In this document: positions 36,491-45,628 of the stretch, in pieces
How the letters are laid out: the number at the start of each line of letters is the position of its first letter
Position numbering within the stretch: the first letter of the stretch is position 1
Source of the DNA: Bacillus sp. NTK071
GTDB lineage: Bacteria; Bacillota; Bacilli; Bacillales; Guptibacillaceae
Assembly (NCBI RefSeq): GCF_017303315.1
Contig: NZ_JAFKOI010000009.1
Location: forward strand, 62,001-126,000
Length of the DNA stretch: 64,000 bases
Reading direction: 5' to 3'
Made by a program: the position numbers and the translations under genes
Notes under the pieces: generated by a model
Seen by the model: the letters and a program-made list of their open reading frames with translations, nothing else
Told to the model about the DNA's origin: nothing
Database searches by the model: none

Positions 36491-36943
36491 TTGAACTATA
36501 TAAAAGAGCTACGTGATTTGGTTGGCCACCGCCCGCTCATTCTTGTTGGTGCAGTAACATTAATCCTTAACAAGAATGACGAGATCCTCCTGCAGTTACG
36601 GAATGAACGAAGTAAGAGATGGGGCTTGCCTGGTGGATTAATGGAACCTGGTGAATCAACAGAAGAAACGGCAACAAGAGAGACTTTTGAAGAAACTGGC
36701 TTAACTGTTGAAAACCTTACTCTCTTCAAACTTTACTCAGGAGAAGCATTTTTCACTAAAGCTGATAATGGCGATGAGTTCTACTCTGTTACAACTGCTT
36801 ACTACACGAAAGATTGTTCAGGATCGATTAAAGCAAACCCAGATGAAAGCTTGTCATGCAAATATTTCTCCTTTGATGAGCTACCTGAAAATATGGTAGG
36901 CAGTCACAGACGCATGGTTAGTGATTATTTTAATAAGAACTAG
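36491..36943 (+). CDS. Nudix hydrolase
   Basis: 150 aa. The Nudix box runs from GGLMEPGESTEE through RETFEETGL (about 54-77) with all conserved Glu and Gly residues. It hydrolyses a nucleoside diphosphate linked to some moiety; substrate unknown. TTG start at 36491 with GGAGGGGG upstream. It follows the ABC permease by 21 nt, probably co-transcribed, and has a terminator. Confidence 0.92.
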   Translation: MNYIKELRDLVGHRPLILVGAVTLILNKNDEILLQLRNERSKRWGLPGGLMEPGESTEETATRETFEETGLTVENLTLFKLYSGEAFFTKADNGDEFYSVTTAYYTKDCSGSIKANPDESLSCKYFSFDELPENMVGSHRRMVSDYFNKN

Positions 36944-36946
36944 TCG

Positions 36947-36986
36947 AAAGCAATAGAGGGCTACGCCTTCCATTGCTTTTTTATTT
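36947..36986 (+). terminator. Terminator after Nudix gene
   Basis: AAAGCAAT / ATTGCTTT stem followed by TTTTATTTT. Confidence 0.8.
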
Positions 36987-37017
36987 TGTACTAAACCGAG
37001 ATTTTGATTATGGCCAC

Positions 37018-37043
37018 GAAAAAGAGCCTGAACTCCAGGCTCT
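37018..37043 (-). terminator. Terminator after AGCS symporter gene
   Basis: AGAGCCTG-N5-CAGGCTCT, then TTTTT on the minus strand. Confidence 0.85.
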
Positions 37044-37078
37044 ATCAAAACGATATTACGTTGGTTTTCCGATTGCTA

Positions 37079-38503
37079 TTATCCTGCCACTTTCTTCTCT
37101 TCACGCTTTTCTTCCCATGCTTCTGTCCCCTCAATTCCAAGTGCAGTAGGGTTGAAAACAGGGTTCTTTCCTGCCTTACGTTGCATTTCATAATCCTTTA
37201 ATACCTTCATTGCGACTTTCGCTAACATTCCGATTGCGATCAGGTTAATCACTGTCATCAGCGCCATGAATAAATCTGCCATTTTCCATACAAGACTTAG
37301 ACTAGAAACAGAACCAATCAACACGAATGCCATTGTAGCAATACGGTAACCGAGAATCGCTTTCTTGCTTTCTTTGATAAATTCAATGTTCGTTTCTCCA
37401 TAATAGTAAGAACCAATAATAGAGCTAAATGCAAACAAGAAAATTGCGGCCGAGATGAAAACAGCTGCCCATCCGCCAATATGTGAATCAAGAGAATTTT
37501 GTAGTAATTCAATTCCTGATACTTCTCCTGTTTTGAAAACCGGAGCAAGTAAGATGATAAATGCCGTAGCAGAACACACAAGAATTGTATCTACGAATAC
37601 ACCTAATGATTGAATAAGACCTTGCTTCGCCGGATGTGAGGTCGTTGCAGTAGCTGCTGCGTTTGGCGCACTACCCATACCAGCTTCGTTAGAGAACAGT
37701 CCACGTTTTACTCCGTTCATGATTGCTGCACCAATTGCACCGCCAACCGCTTGTTCGAAACCAAACGCGCTTTTAACAATTAATGCAATAACAGAAGGTA
37801 GTTCTGTAATGTTCATGAACATTACTACTGTTGCGATGGCTAGATAAAGAACCGCCATCACAGGAACAATTACACTTGATAAGTTTGCAATACGGTGAAC
37901 GCCACCAAAGATCACTACGCCTGTAACGGCTGTGATGATTAAACCAACTACCAGGCGATTCATACCAAACGCGTTTTCAAATGCTAGCGCGATCGTGTTA
38001 CTTTGAACAGAGTTAAAGATGAGTCCGAAAGTGATCGCTATTAGAATGGCAAAGATTATTCCTAACCATCTTTTCTTGAGACCTTTTTCTATGTAATAGG
38101 CAGGCCCACCACGGAACGCTTTCGAATCTTTAATTTTGTATACTTGAGCCAATGTACTTTCAATAAATGCTGTTGCCCCACCTAGAAGTGCTACGATCCA
38201 CATCCAGAAGATTGCCCCGGGACCACCGAGAGTGATTGCTACTGCAACACCCGCTAAGTTACCAGTTCCTATACGAGTAGCTGCGCCAACACAGAAAGAT
38301 TTAAATGGTGATATATTCTTCGAACCATCTTTAAACTCTGGTTTTTCTCCAAGTACTCTTACCATTTCCCCAATATAACGGAACTGCACAAACCGTGAAG
38401 CAACCGTAAAGTAAATCCCAATTCCGAGTAGTCCTGCGATTAAAACATAACCCCAAAGAATTCCATTCCATGCATCAATCATACCATTCAAAAATTCCGC
38501 CAT
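37079..38503 (-). CDS. alsT: Sodium:alanine/glycine symporter (AGCS family)
   Basis: 474-aa integral membrane protein with about 10-11 segments. Family motifs: VAVAITLGGPGAIFWMWIVA (about 85-104), FRGGPAYYIEKGL and SNEAGMGSAPNAAATA. It imports alanine, glycine or possibly glutamine with sodium. It is not in an operon. A second AGCS gene lies at 61950-63359. No glycine riboswitch is seen upstream. Confidence 0.94.
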   Translation of the reverse strand: MAEFLNGMIDAWNGILWGYVLIAGLLGIGIYFTVASRFVQFRYIGEMVRVLGEKPEFKDGSKNISPFKSFCVGAATRIGTGNLAGVAVAITLGGPGAIFWMWIVALLGGATAFIESTLAQVYKIKDSKAFRGGPAYYIEKGLKKRWLGIIFAILIAITFGLIFNSVQSNTIALAFENAFGMNRLVVGLIITAVTGVVIFGGVHRIANLSSVIVPVMAVLYLAIATVVMFMNITELPSVIALIVKSAFGFEQAVGGAIGAAIMNGVKRGLFSNEAGMGSAPNAAATATTSHPAKQGLIQSLGVFVDTILVCSATAFIILLAPVFKTGEVSGIELLQNSLDSHIGGWAAVFISAAIFLFAFSSIIGSYYYGETNIEFIKESKKAILGYRIATMAFVLIGSVSSLSLVWKMADLFMALMTVINLIAIGMLAKVAMKVLKDYEMQRKAGKNPVFNPTALGIEGTEAWEEKREEKKVAG

Positions 38504-38791
38504 ACCCCATTCTCCCCTTAGTCATTTTGTTATAATTATCTGAAATTTCTATACTTTTATTATACAAATAAACAGAACAAAAGCAAGACATATTTCGACG
38601 AAGTTTTTAACTTTGAATAACATGCCGCTTTATTATGTAGGAACGTACAAGTTTACTCTTCATTCTCCTTGAACTACTTATTTCGACCTATTTTTACTTT
38701 TAATCACTAAAAGTTGGTTTTTATGTGATAGAATGGTGGAATTATTTCAATCGAAATACATCACCATAACTGTTATAAGGAAGTGAACAGC
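38504..38791. other. Divergent intergenic region, alsT / lipoprotein
   Basis: 288 bp between divergent genes. It must hold both promoters. I see no clear operator or riboswitch; TATACAAAT around 38560 is AT-rich but not decisive. Confidence 0.4.
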
Positions 38792-39895
38792 ATGAGGAAA
38801 TTGTACCTTCTCCTTCTTATTGCTCTTGTTGCAATCATCTCTGCTTGTTCTGACTCTACAGCCACTTCATCCAATAAGGATGATAAGAAGTCTGAACAAC
38901 AGGCAATGAACGAAGAAGACACGCAAGAAGCATCAACAACCACAGAAGAAGAAACAACACAACCGTTTGAACCAATGGAACCATCCGAAAATGCCAAACC
39001 ACTAGAAGAAACCATGTCCAAAGAAGAGTTAGCCAAGATGCCAGTTGTTGAAGCACATGGTGCCGACCGTACAAGAACCACCCCTGTTGGGCAAACATTA
39101 ATGGAAGGTACGACTGATCAAACGGACGGTTTGTTAAAGGACTATCGTCTTGTTGCTTATTATGGACAACCAAACTCAACCAAAATGGGCATATTAGGTG
39201 AAATGGAGCCGGATGCATTAATGGCGAAATTAAAAAAACAAACACAAGCTTATTCCGACGCTGATCCCTCTCACCCTGCCATTCCGACAATCGAACTCAT
39301 TACAACAATTGCTCAGCGTGATCCCGGACCTAATGGATTATATTATCATATGACTTCTGAGTCTGACATCGATGAATACGCTAAACTAGCGAAGGAGAAC
39401 AACGCGCTACTCATGCTTGACGTTCAGTTAGGCCGCGATACCGCTCTTCATCAGGTAAAGTTACTTGAGAAATGGTTAAAGCTTCCTTACGTTCACGTTG
39501 CAATCGACACAGAATTCCACGTTGATAAAGGCCAAACACCAGGCATCGATCTTGGAAGTGTTGATGGTGCTGAAGTTCAAGAGGTAGTAGAGTACGTATC
39601 CAAACTCGTTAAAGAACAAGATTTACCTGATAAGATTGTACTTGTCCATCAATTTACAGATCATGCGGTGACCAACAAACAGAGGATCAAACCAACTGAC
39701 AATGTGGAGGTAGTCCTCAATTTCGATGGCTACGGAGACTATGCCACTAAAATGTCGCTCTACCGAAAGTTCGTTCGCAATGACCCAGTGCAGTATGGTG
39801 GCTTCAAGGTCTTCTATAACAAAGACAAGCCAGTGCTGTCGCCTGCAGAGGTTTTGAAGCTCGATCCAAACCCTGCGATTATTAATTATCAATAA
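38792..39895 (+). CDS. Lipoprotein of unknown function
   Basis: 367 aa. Signal peptide with lipobox IISAC (Cys about 18), then an acidic Ser/Thr/Glu-rich linker to about residue 110, then a globular domain beginning YRLVAYYGQPNSTKMGILG. Its repeating beta-alpha pattern (LLMLDVQLGRDTA, VHVAIDTEFHVDKG, IVLVHQF, VEVVLNFDGYGDYATK) looks like a TIM-barrel; conserved Asp/Glu/His could be catalytic. Not assigned to a family. ATG at 38792 has AAGGAA 9 nt upstream. A strong terminator follows. Confidence 0.8.
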   Translation: MRKLYLLLLIALVAIISACSDSTATSSNKDDKKSEQQAMNEEDTQEASTTTEEETTQPFEPMEPSENAKPLEETMSKEELAKMPVVEAHGADRTRTTPVGQTLMEGTTDQTDGLLKDYRLVAYYGQPNSTKMGILGEMEPDALMAKLKKQTQAYSDADPSHPAIPTIELITTIAQRDPGPNGLYYHMTSESDIDEYAKLAKENNALLMLDVQLGRDTALHQVKLLEKWLKLPYVHVAIDTEFHVDKGQTPGIDLGSVDGAEVQEVVEYVSKLVKEQDLPDKIVLVHQFTDHAVTNKQRIKPTDNVEVVLNFDGYGDYATKMSLYRKFVRNDPVQYGGFKVFYNKDKPVLSPAEVLKLDPNPAIINYQ

Positions 39896-39900
39896 AATCA

Positions 39901-39939
39901 AAAGCTCAGTTCTCCTCTTAGTGGGGAGAACTGAGCTTT
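39901..39939. terminator. Terminator after lipoprotein gene
   Basis: AAAGCTCAGTTCTCC / GGGGAGAACTGAGCTTT, a 15-bp stem with 7-nt loop. Confidence 0.92.
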
Positions 39940-40041
39940 GTTAATGGATAAGTAGGTTTTCGAGGTTCAATTATTTCAATATGGTCTTTTCACTTACATG
40001 AAATAAACGCATTTAGGCGCCTCCGTAGAATAAATATATAG

Positions 40042-40491
40042 TCAGTTTCGGACTAGCGATTTCACCATCGTATAATAACTACTTCCTGGAGGATAATCCT
40101 TGACTTCACCTACTACCTCATACCCATTCATTTCATAGAAAGTTCTCGCTTGAAATTCAAATGTTGTTAACAGCGCGTTCTTTGCACCCTTTTCTATTCC
40201 AAGGGTTTCAACTTTTTTAAGTAGTTCTGTACCGATTCCGTGGCCTCTGAGTTGTTCACTTAACCAAAAAACATCTATTTCAACCCAACTCCAATAAACT
40301 TCGGCCGTTATGCCGCCAATCCATGTGCCACTTTCATCAGAGACAATAAGATTGATTGGTTCAACATAGCCTTTTGTTCTCGATTCTTTGTGATGAAAAG
40401 ACTGCTCATTGTTAAATTCTTTTATCTGATCTTTCATAAACAATGAGAACTTTTTATCTTCCTGAAGTAAAACCTCTACCTTATAGTCCAT
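40042..40491 (-). CDS. GNAT-family N-acetyltransferase
   Basis: 149 aa. The acetyl-CoA loop is LSEQLRGHGIGTELLKKVE (about 85-103), followed by ALLTTFEFQARTFYEMNGY. Substrate unknown. ATG at 40491 follows AGAGGAG by 7 nt; the longer frame lacks a site. Stand-alone gene. Confidence 0.88.
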   Translation of the reverse strand: MDYKVEVLLQEDKKFSLFMKDQIKEFNNEQSFHHKESRTKGYVEPINLIVSDESGTWIGGITAEVYWSWVEIDVFWLSEQLRGHGIGTELLKKVETLGIEKGAKNALLTTFEFQARTFYEMNGYEVVGEVKDYPPGSSYYTMVKSLVRN

Positions 40492-40616
40492 CGTCATTCT
40501 CCTCTCTACACTACATTCCAATTATTTCAAAATGTTGAAATGACATCAATCTTTAATAAACAAAGAGTGAGCTTATCCATTCAGAATAAGCCCACTATAT
40601 ACTATTTGGTTCTGCA

Positions 40617-40808
40617 TCAATAAAATGTAGACGATATTCCCGTAACTAATAAATATATTGTAAAGAGCGTAAGTAAGATGGTTGTTATGACATATGAGCG
40701 CTTCGACTTGAAATCGATTGCGACACCATTGTTAGCATCGAAGAACCAACTGTACTGCACAAGCCCATTCGCTAACAATAGAACTATTCCAAATGCAATA
40801 TTCGTCAT
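40617..40808 (-). CDS. Small two-span membrane protein
   Basis: 63 aa with two hydrophobic helices (IAFGIVLLLANGLVQYSWF; VITTILLTLFTIYLLVTGI) around a polar DANNGVAIDFKSKRS loop. ATG at 40808 has GAAGGAGGAAG upstream, a strong site. Family not recognised. Confidence 0.7.
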   Translation of the reverse strand: MTNIAFGIVLLLANGLVQYSWFFDANNGVAIDFKSKRSYVITTILLTLFTIYLLVTGISSTFY

Positions 40809-41045
40809 TGTTATCTTCCTCCTTGCTTCGAATCTATTCCACATTGTATTCTTCTAGTATGTTCTACGACAGAACGACAAAAAAGTTTCATCATTTTACT
40901 TCATCATCAGTCTCCTTTTACCTTTTAAATCTAGCTTTCACATACACCTGTAAACAAGTCAAATCCTCATGACACTACTTAGGATAAAGCATGATAGATA
41001 AGGAAATAATAGGTGGTAATCATTAAATTGGAAAGGAATTTGGAT

Positions 41046-41342
41046 ATGACATTTCCTGTTATCCATACGAATTTTTGGGACGCTGTTCTTGCTGTGCCCC
41101 TTGTTATGGTGCTGACTCAATTAATTAAAATTTTCTCACCGATCCCTCGAACCTATATTCCAACCGTGGCCATTGTATTAGGTCTCTCTATTTCGATATT
41201 TTATAGTCATTCCCACCATCTTTTGGCAGGTATTTTCATGGGTTATTTTTATGGTTATGCAGCTATTGGAAATTATGCTGCTTTAAAAACTTCGCTCATT
41301 GCTCTAAAGAATAAATTTGCTCAGAAAGAGAAATTTACATAA
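41046..41342 (+). CDS. Small membrane protein, holin-like topology
   Basis: 98 aa with about three hydrophobic stretches (DAVLAVPLVMVLTQLIKIF; YIPTVAIVLGLSISIFYSH; LLAGIFMGYFYGYAAIGNY) and a basic C-terminus (KNKFAQKEKF). This layout resembles class I holins, but there are no phage genes around. ATG at 41046 with AAAGG 9 nt upstream is likely; earlier starts lack a site. Confidence 0.62.
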   Translation: MTFPVIHTNFWDAVLAVPLVMVLTQLIKIFSPIPRTYIPTVAIVLGLSISIFYSHSHHLLAGIFMGYFYGYAAIGNYAALKTSLIALKNKFAQKEKFT

Positions 41343-41350
41343 ATTCAAAA

Positions 41351-41381
41351 GAGAGGGAACCCGAAATTCGGATTCCCTCTC
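41351..41381. terminator. Bidirectional terminator
   Basis: GAGAGGGAA / TTCCCTCTC stem between the membrane-protein gene and yebC, which converge. Confidence 0.85.
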
Positions 41382-41394
41382 TTCGCTCACTCTC

Positions 41395-42117
41395 TTACTC
41401 GTCACCTAAGTCTACATTGTGATACACCTGTTGAACATCTTCTAACTCTTCAAGTGCATCAATCATTTTCAAGAACTGCTCCTGATCTTCTTCTGAAAGC
41501 TCGACATCATTTTGGGCAAGCATCGTCAATTCTGCAATGGTGAATTCTGAAATTCCTGCGTTCTTAAATGCCTCTTGAACAGCGTGGAACTGATCCGGTT
41601 CTGCATAAACAATCACAACATCGTCTTCTTCCATAATGTCGCGTACATCAAGATCCGCTTCCATTAACAATTCAAGTACTTCATCAGCAGATTTCCCCTC
41701 GATACCAAAAACAGCTGTTGCATCAAACATGTAGGCAACGGAACCGTTCACACCCATGTTGCCGCCATTCTTGCCAAATGTAGATCGTACATCAGATGCT
41801 GTACGGTTCACGTTGTTCGTTAACGTGTCGACGATAACCATTGATCCGCTTGGCCCAAATCCTTCATACCGAAGCGTGTCATAGTTCTCATCCGCTCCAC
41901 CTTTTGCTTTTTCAATCGCACGATCAATGATTGCTTTTGGTACGTTGTATGTTTTCGCTCGTTCTAGTACCAATCGCAGTGCCTGATTAGCAACCGGATC
42001 CGGTTCTCCCTGCTTCGCAGCTACATATATCTCACGACCAAATTTTGCATATATCCGACTTGTATTCGCATCTTTTGATGCTTTCTTTTCTTTAATATTG
42101 TTCCATTTACGACCCAT
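41395..42117 (-). CDS. yebC: YebC/PmpR family protein
   Basis: 240 aa, of the TACO1/YebC family long annotated as transcriptional regulators and now linked to translation through proline-rich stretches. Seen: [20 protein letters not shown] at the N-terminus, [20 protein letters not shown] in the middle, acidic [19 protein letters not shown] near the end. Full length. Single gene. Confidence 0.94.
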   Translation of the reverse strand: MGRKWNNIKEKKASKDANTSRIYAKFGREIYVAAKQGEPDPVANQALRLVLERAKTYNVPKAIIDRAIEKAKGGADENYDTLRYEGFGPSGSMVIVDTLTNNVNRTASDVRSTFGKNGGNMGVNGSVAYMFDATAVFGIEGKSADEVLELLMEADLDVRDIMEEDDVVIVYAEPDQFHAVQEAFKNAGISEFTIAELTMLAQNDVELSEEDQEQFLKMIDALEELEDVQQVYHNVDLGDE

Positions 42118-42250
42118 ATTCTTTCACTCTCTTCTACTGTAATCTATTATCGATACCTTACTTTACTAGCACTCTACGTCCTCTCAATTATACCATATTT
42201 TTCAGGGCTTATTCTTTAGTAGCTTCGTTCTTCTAGACGTGTTTTGGAAA

Positions 42251-42333
42251 GGCTCTTTTCGTAGACATTGTTGCTATAGCGAGTTGATTTTATCAAAAAT
42301 TCTTTCAAAAGCTACAATCTTCTAGAAAAGTGC
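42251..42333. repeat. Composite repeat without core (copy H, shortest)
   Basis: 83 bp: GGCTCTTTTCGTAGACATTG, TTGCTATAGCGAGTTGATTT, then directly TCAAAAATTCTTTCAAAAG and TAGAAAAGTGC. The core and both TTCCGCT boxes are absent. Confidence 0.65.
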
Positions 42334-42379
42334 ATTTGAAAAAGTGGAAAGAATAGTAAGATGAGAGTAGAGGGGGGCG

Positions 42380-43447
42380 ATGGCATTGAAACAAAAAAGG
42401 TTAAGAGATTTTGGGGTTGAGATCGGTGAATTGGATCCTGGAACGAGGAATTCAATTACGGATGTAGAGGGTGTGACGGTTGGTCATACAACACTAAGCA
42501 ATGGAAATATTCAAACAGGTGTAACAGCAATACTTCCGCATCAAGGGAATATATTTCAGGAAAAACTCATCGCATCTAGCTATGTTCTAAATGGCTTTGG
42601 GAAAACGATGGGGACCATTCAAATGAATGAACTTGGAACCATTGAAACACCGATTGTCCTGACGAACACGTTAAACATTGGCACAGCTGCAGATGCAGTA
42701 ATTGACTATATGCTTGAGCACAACCCTGAAATCGGAAGAACGACAGGTACCGTGAATCCAATTATCGGTGAGTGCAATGATATGTTTCTAAATGATATAA
42801 GGGAACGAAACGTCCGTCAGGAACATATTCATGAGGCGATCTCATGTGCTACATCCAAAATCGAAGAAGGTTCAGTCGGTGCTGGAACAGGTATGCTATG
42901 TTATTCGTTAAAGGGTGGCATTGGGACTTCTTCTAGAAAAATGAAACTAAAAAATGGTACATACACAATCGGGGTATTGGTTGTTACAAACTTTGGAATT
43001 CTACGTGATCTACGGGTGAACGGAAAGGCTGTTGGGAAGGAACTAAAAGATGCTTTACTTCAATCATGGGAAGAAAAAGATAAAGGATCGGTGATGATAA
43101 TAGTCGCGACAGATCTTCCCGTCTCAGAACGTCAGCTTCACCGAATTATCAAAAGAGCTTCCAATGGGTTAGCACGAACAGGGTCTATTATGACCACCGG
43201 TAGTGGTGAAATCATACTTGGTTTCTCAACAGCTAACAAAATTCCTCATCACGTCACGTCTACCACTCTTTCCATGGACACCATTCACGAAGAGGAGATT
43301 GACACCGCTTTTCGTGCAGTAGGAGAAGCAACGGAAGAAGCCGTTTTAAATTCGCTACTTACAGCTACTCACGTGATTGGGCGTGATGGAAATGAGAGAC
43401 CTACTTTATCGGATCTGCTGGATCAATTTAATATTCAGCTCACATAA
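42380..43447 (+). CDS. P1-family aminopeptidase (DmpA/BapA type)
   Basis: 355 aa, self-processing Ntn-type peptidase. NSITDVEGVTVGHTTL near the N-terminus and GSVGAGTGMLCYSLKGGIGT (about 170-189) are typical. The nucleophile would be a Ser/Thr/Cys generated by autocleavage; the exact residue is not certain here because VVTNFGILRDLRVNGK replaces the usual N-G/S cut motif. It may cleave peptides, D-amino-acid or beta-peptides. GAGGGGGGCG precedes the ATG. Confidence 0.87.
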   Translation: MALKQKRLRDFGVEIGELDPGTRNSITDVEGVTVGHTTLSNGNIQTGVTAILPHQGNIFQEKLIASSYVLNGFGKTMGTIQMNELGTIETPIVLTNTLNIGTAADAVIDYMLEHNPEIGRTTGTVNPIIGECNDMFLNDIRERNVRQEHIHEAISCATSKIEEGSVGAGTGMLCYSLKGGIGTSSRKMKLKNGTYTIGVLVVTNFGILRDLRVNGKAVGKELKDALLQSWEEKDKGSVMIIVATDLPVSERQLHRIIKRASNGLARTGSIMTTGSGEIILGFSTANKIPHHVTSTTLSMDTIHEEEIDTAFRAVGEATEEAVLNSLLTATHVIGRDGNERPTLSDLLDQFNIQLT

Positions 43448-43451
43448 GACA

Positions 43452-43479
43452 AAGCCCTGTCATTTAACTGACAGGGCTT
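43452..43479. terminator. Bidirectional terminator
   Basis: AAGCCCTGTCA / TGACAGGGCTT perfect stem between convergent genes. Confidence 0.88.
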
Positions 43480-43489
43480 CGCACTCTAT

Positions 43490-44251
43490 TTATTTCCGAT
43501 TTCTTTCAGCATAAGGATAGATCGGATCTTTTAATTCAAAATTATATGTTTGTCCATCAACAATACCTACTACTTTATTGCTGTCGTAAAGATCAAGCAT
43601 AAAGTCTGCCATTTCTTTCGCCGTATGGAACTTTGGCACAGTGCCTTCATATTCAAAATTGTCTATATCCATTGAACGGTTTGCAAATTCTGTTTCTGTT
43701 GCAGCCGGTGCTAATACTTTCGCTTGCATCTTCGCGCCCTGTCCTTTAAGTTCCTGGGCCAAGCCTTCTGTGAATGCACTAACAAAGAACTTGGTTGCAC
43801 AATAGGTCACTGCATCTGCTACAATCGTATATCCTCCGCCAGATGATACGTTAATCAATTGTGTTCCTTCAACATTAGCGTAATCACGAACAAATAGGGA
43901 TGAAAGTATCGTTAATGCCTCATTATTCAATCGTAGCATTGTCTCAATTTTAGGAAGCTTCTGCTCGGCAATTGAATCGAAATTACCAAACCCTGCATTG
44001 TTGATAAACGTTTCAATCTCAATATTCTCAAGGCTTTCATAGAACGCATACACATTGTCATTGAGAGATAAATCTGCTTCACGAATAATCACATCAAGAT
44101 CCGCATTCATTTCGTGTACTTCGTTTTTCAATTCTTTCAATTTCTCTGTTCGGCGTGCAGCAATGACAAGGTTCTTTCCTCTTGCGGCAAACTTAAGCGC
44201 TGTTTCATATCCAATACCTGAACTTGCACCTGTAATCACAGTGTACTTCAT
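43490..44251 (-). CDS. SDR-family oxidoreductase
   Basis: 253 aa short-chain dehydrogenase. Cofactor motif TGASSGIGYETA (about 6-17; the following IAARR fits NADPH), structural NNAG at about 88, and catalytic Ser (NVSSGGG) with YCATK. The C-terminus has a GIVDGQTYNFELKDP stretch. Aldehyde or ketone substrate unknown. Controlled by a MerR-type promoter upstream, which suggests induction by an electrophile, aldehyde or metal. Confidence 0.92.
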   Translation of the reverse strand: MKYTVITGASSGIGYETALKFAARGKNLVIAARRTEKLKELKNEVHEMNADLDVIIREADLSLNDNVYAFYESLENIEIETFINNAGFGNFDSIAEQKLPKIETMLRLNNEALTILSSLFVRDYANVEGTQLINVSSGGGYTIVADAVTYCATKFFVSAFTEGLAQELKGQGAKMQAKVLAPAATETEFANRSMDIDNFEYEGTVPKFHTAKEMADFMLDLYDSNKVVGIVDGQTYNFELKDPIYPYAERNRK

Positions 44252-44291
44252 GATAACCCCTCCACAAATTTATAGTTGACGCTACGATCCT

Positions 44292-44322
44292 ATTGTAGAC
44301 GTTTGAGTGCACTCTAAGTCAA
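44292..44322 (-). promoter_or_regulatory. MerR-type promoter of the SDR gene
   Basis: Minus-strand TTGACT (44317-44322), an overlong 19-bp spacer and TACAAT (44292-44297). The spacer is centred on the palindrome GAGTGCACTC (44305-44314). This is the classical layout for activation by DNA distortion by a MerR-family regulator. No merR gene is in the window. Confidence 0.75.
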
Positions 44323-44451
44323 ACGATAACTAATAAAAGTTAGGGCGATTGAAAGTACACGTTAAGTGAAATAGTTGGAAAAGTTGAAAAAAACACCTAT
44401 ACAGAAGGTGACAACTTATAAAGAGCTCATGCAGAAATCATCTGAGAAAGA

Positions 44452-44478
44452 ATAAAACCGCCCAGGAAGGGGGCGGTT
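44452..44478 (-). terminator. Terminator after glycerate kinase gene
   Basis: AACCGCCC / GGGCGGTT stem followed by TTTATTCTTT on the minus strand. Confidence 0.82.
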
Positions 44479-44485
44479 GATCATT

Positions 44486-45592
44486 TTATACTCCTCTACC
44501 ACTACTAAAAATGCGCATGACCTGCTCAGCTGAAAAAGCCAACTGTGCCTTTGTGACGTCTGGCTTCATCGCATGTTCTATTGCCATGCATCCTTGCTGG
44601 ATCGAAAGAACGCCTGTTAACTTCTCAAAAAGGTTATCTACTGGTTCAACAACCTGACCTGCTAAAGCAAAACATGGCACATTGTGCTTTTTAGCAAGCT
44701 CACCCACACCGGCTGGTACTTTGCCATAAGCTGTTTGATCATCGATTTGTCCCTCACCGGTAAAAGCGATATCAACTTTGGCAAGCTTTTCTTCTACTTT
44801 TAGAAGGTGAAGCATCCACGTGATGCCGGGTACATAATTCGCACCTAAGGCATACATCGCTCCCCCTATTCCACCCGCAGCACCTGCACCTTTTTGTAGG
44901 TTGGATATAGAAAGGAGGTTTGCCACTCTCTGAAGACCAGCATCATATGAAGGAACGTCTTCTTTCTTCATGCCTTTTTGCGGTCCGAACACATAAGCCG
45001 CTCCTCGCTCACCTGCATATGGATTATCCACATCCGTCACTAAATAAAGATTTGCGGTAAGTTTGTACCGACTTTCACGGATCGTTTCTATATCGAGTAA
45101 AGGGTTTTGGTGAAGCGGGATTTCTTCGTTCGAGCGATTGAAACATGCATAACCAAGTGCCTGTAACATCCCAAGGCCACCATCGGTTGTTCCCGTTCCA
45201 CCAAGGAAAACATAAATGTCTTTCACGCCTTTTTCTTCAGCATCCTGAATTAATTCCCCTACTCCATAACTTGTTAATTGTGATGGGTCTAAATCCTCCG
45301 AAGGAATTAAGTGCAATCCTACCGCTTCAGCTGATTCGATATAAGCAGCTTCATTCGTTCGATAATAGCGCGCTTTTCGCTTCTTTCCATTTAGTTGGTG
45401 TATAGACACTACCTCGAACTGACCTGGGATTGTTTGCATCGCCTCTAATGACCCTTCGCCTCCATCAGCTACTGGGATCACGTCAACGATACTATCAGGG
45501 AATACTCTCTTAATACCTAGCTTAACCGCCTCTCCTGCATCCTTCGAAGATAAAGAGCCTTTGAATGAGTCCATTGCGATCAATACATTCAT
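44486..45592 (-). CDS. Glycerate kinase
   Basis: 368-aa glycerate kinase of the GlxK/GarK group: glycerate + ATP gives 2- or 3-phosphoglycerate. Seen: IAMDSFKGSLSSKDAGEAV at the start, PVADGGEGSLEA (about 46-57), YVFLGGTGTTDGGLGMLQAL and TGEGQIDDQTAYGKVP. ATG at 45592 is preferred over the upstream TTG at 45610. Its gene starts 36 nt after proB ends, probably one transcript. Confidence 0.93.
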   Translation of the reverse strand: MNVLIAMDSFKGSLSSKDAGEAVKLGIKRVFPDSIVDVIPVADGGEGSLEAMQTIPGQFEVVSIHQLNGKKRKARYYRTNEAAYIESAEAVGLHLIPSEDLDPSQLTSYGVGELIQDAEEKGVKDIYVFLGGTGTTDGGLGMLQALGYACFNRSNEEIPLHQNPLLDIETIRESRYKLTANLYLVTDVDNPYAGERGAAYVFGPQKGMKKEDVPSYDAGLQRVANLLSISNLQKGAGAAGGIGGAMYALGANYVPGITWMLHLLKVEEKLAKVDIAFTGEGQIDDQTAYGKVPAGVGELAKKHNVPCFALAGQVVEPVDNLFEKLTGVLSIQQGCMAIEHAMKPDVTKAQLAFSAEQVMRIFSSGRGV

Positions 45593-45628
45593 TTCTCCAC
45601 CCCATTTCAATTTGAGAATTCGCCGTTC

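Noticed and set aside
41046-41342. Holin and prophage remnant
   Set aside because: Topology fits, but no endolysin, integrase, attachment site or other phage gene is near.
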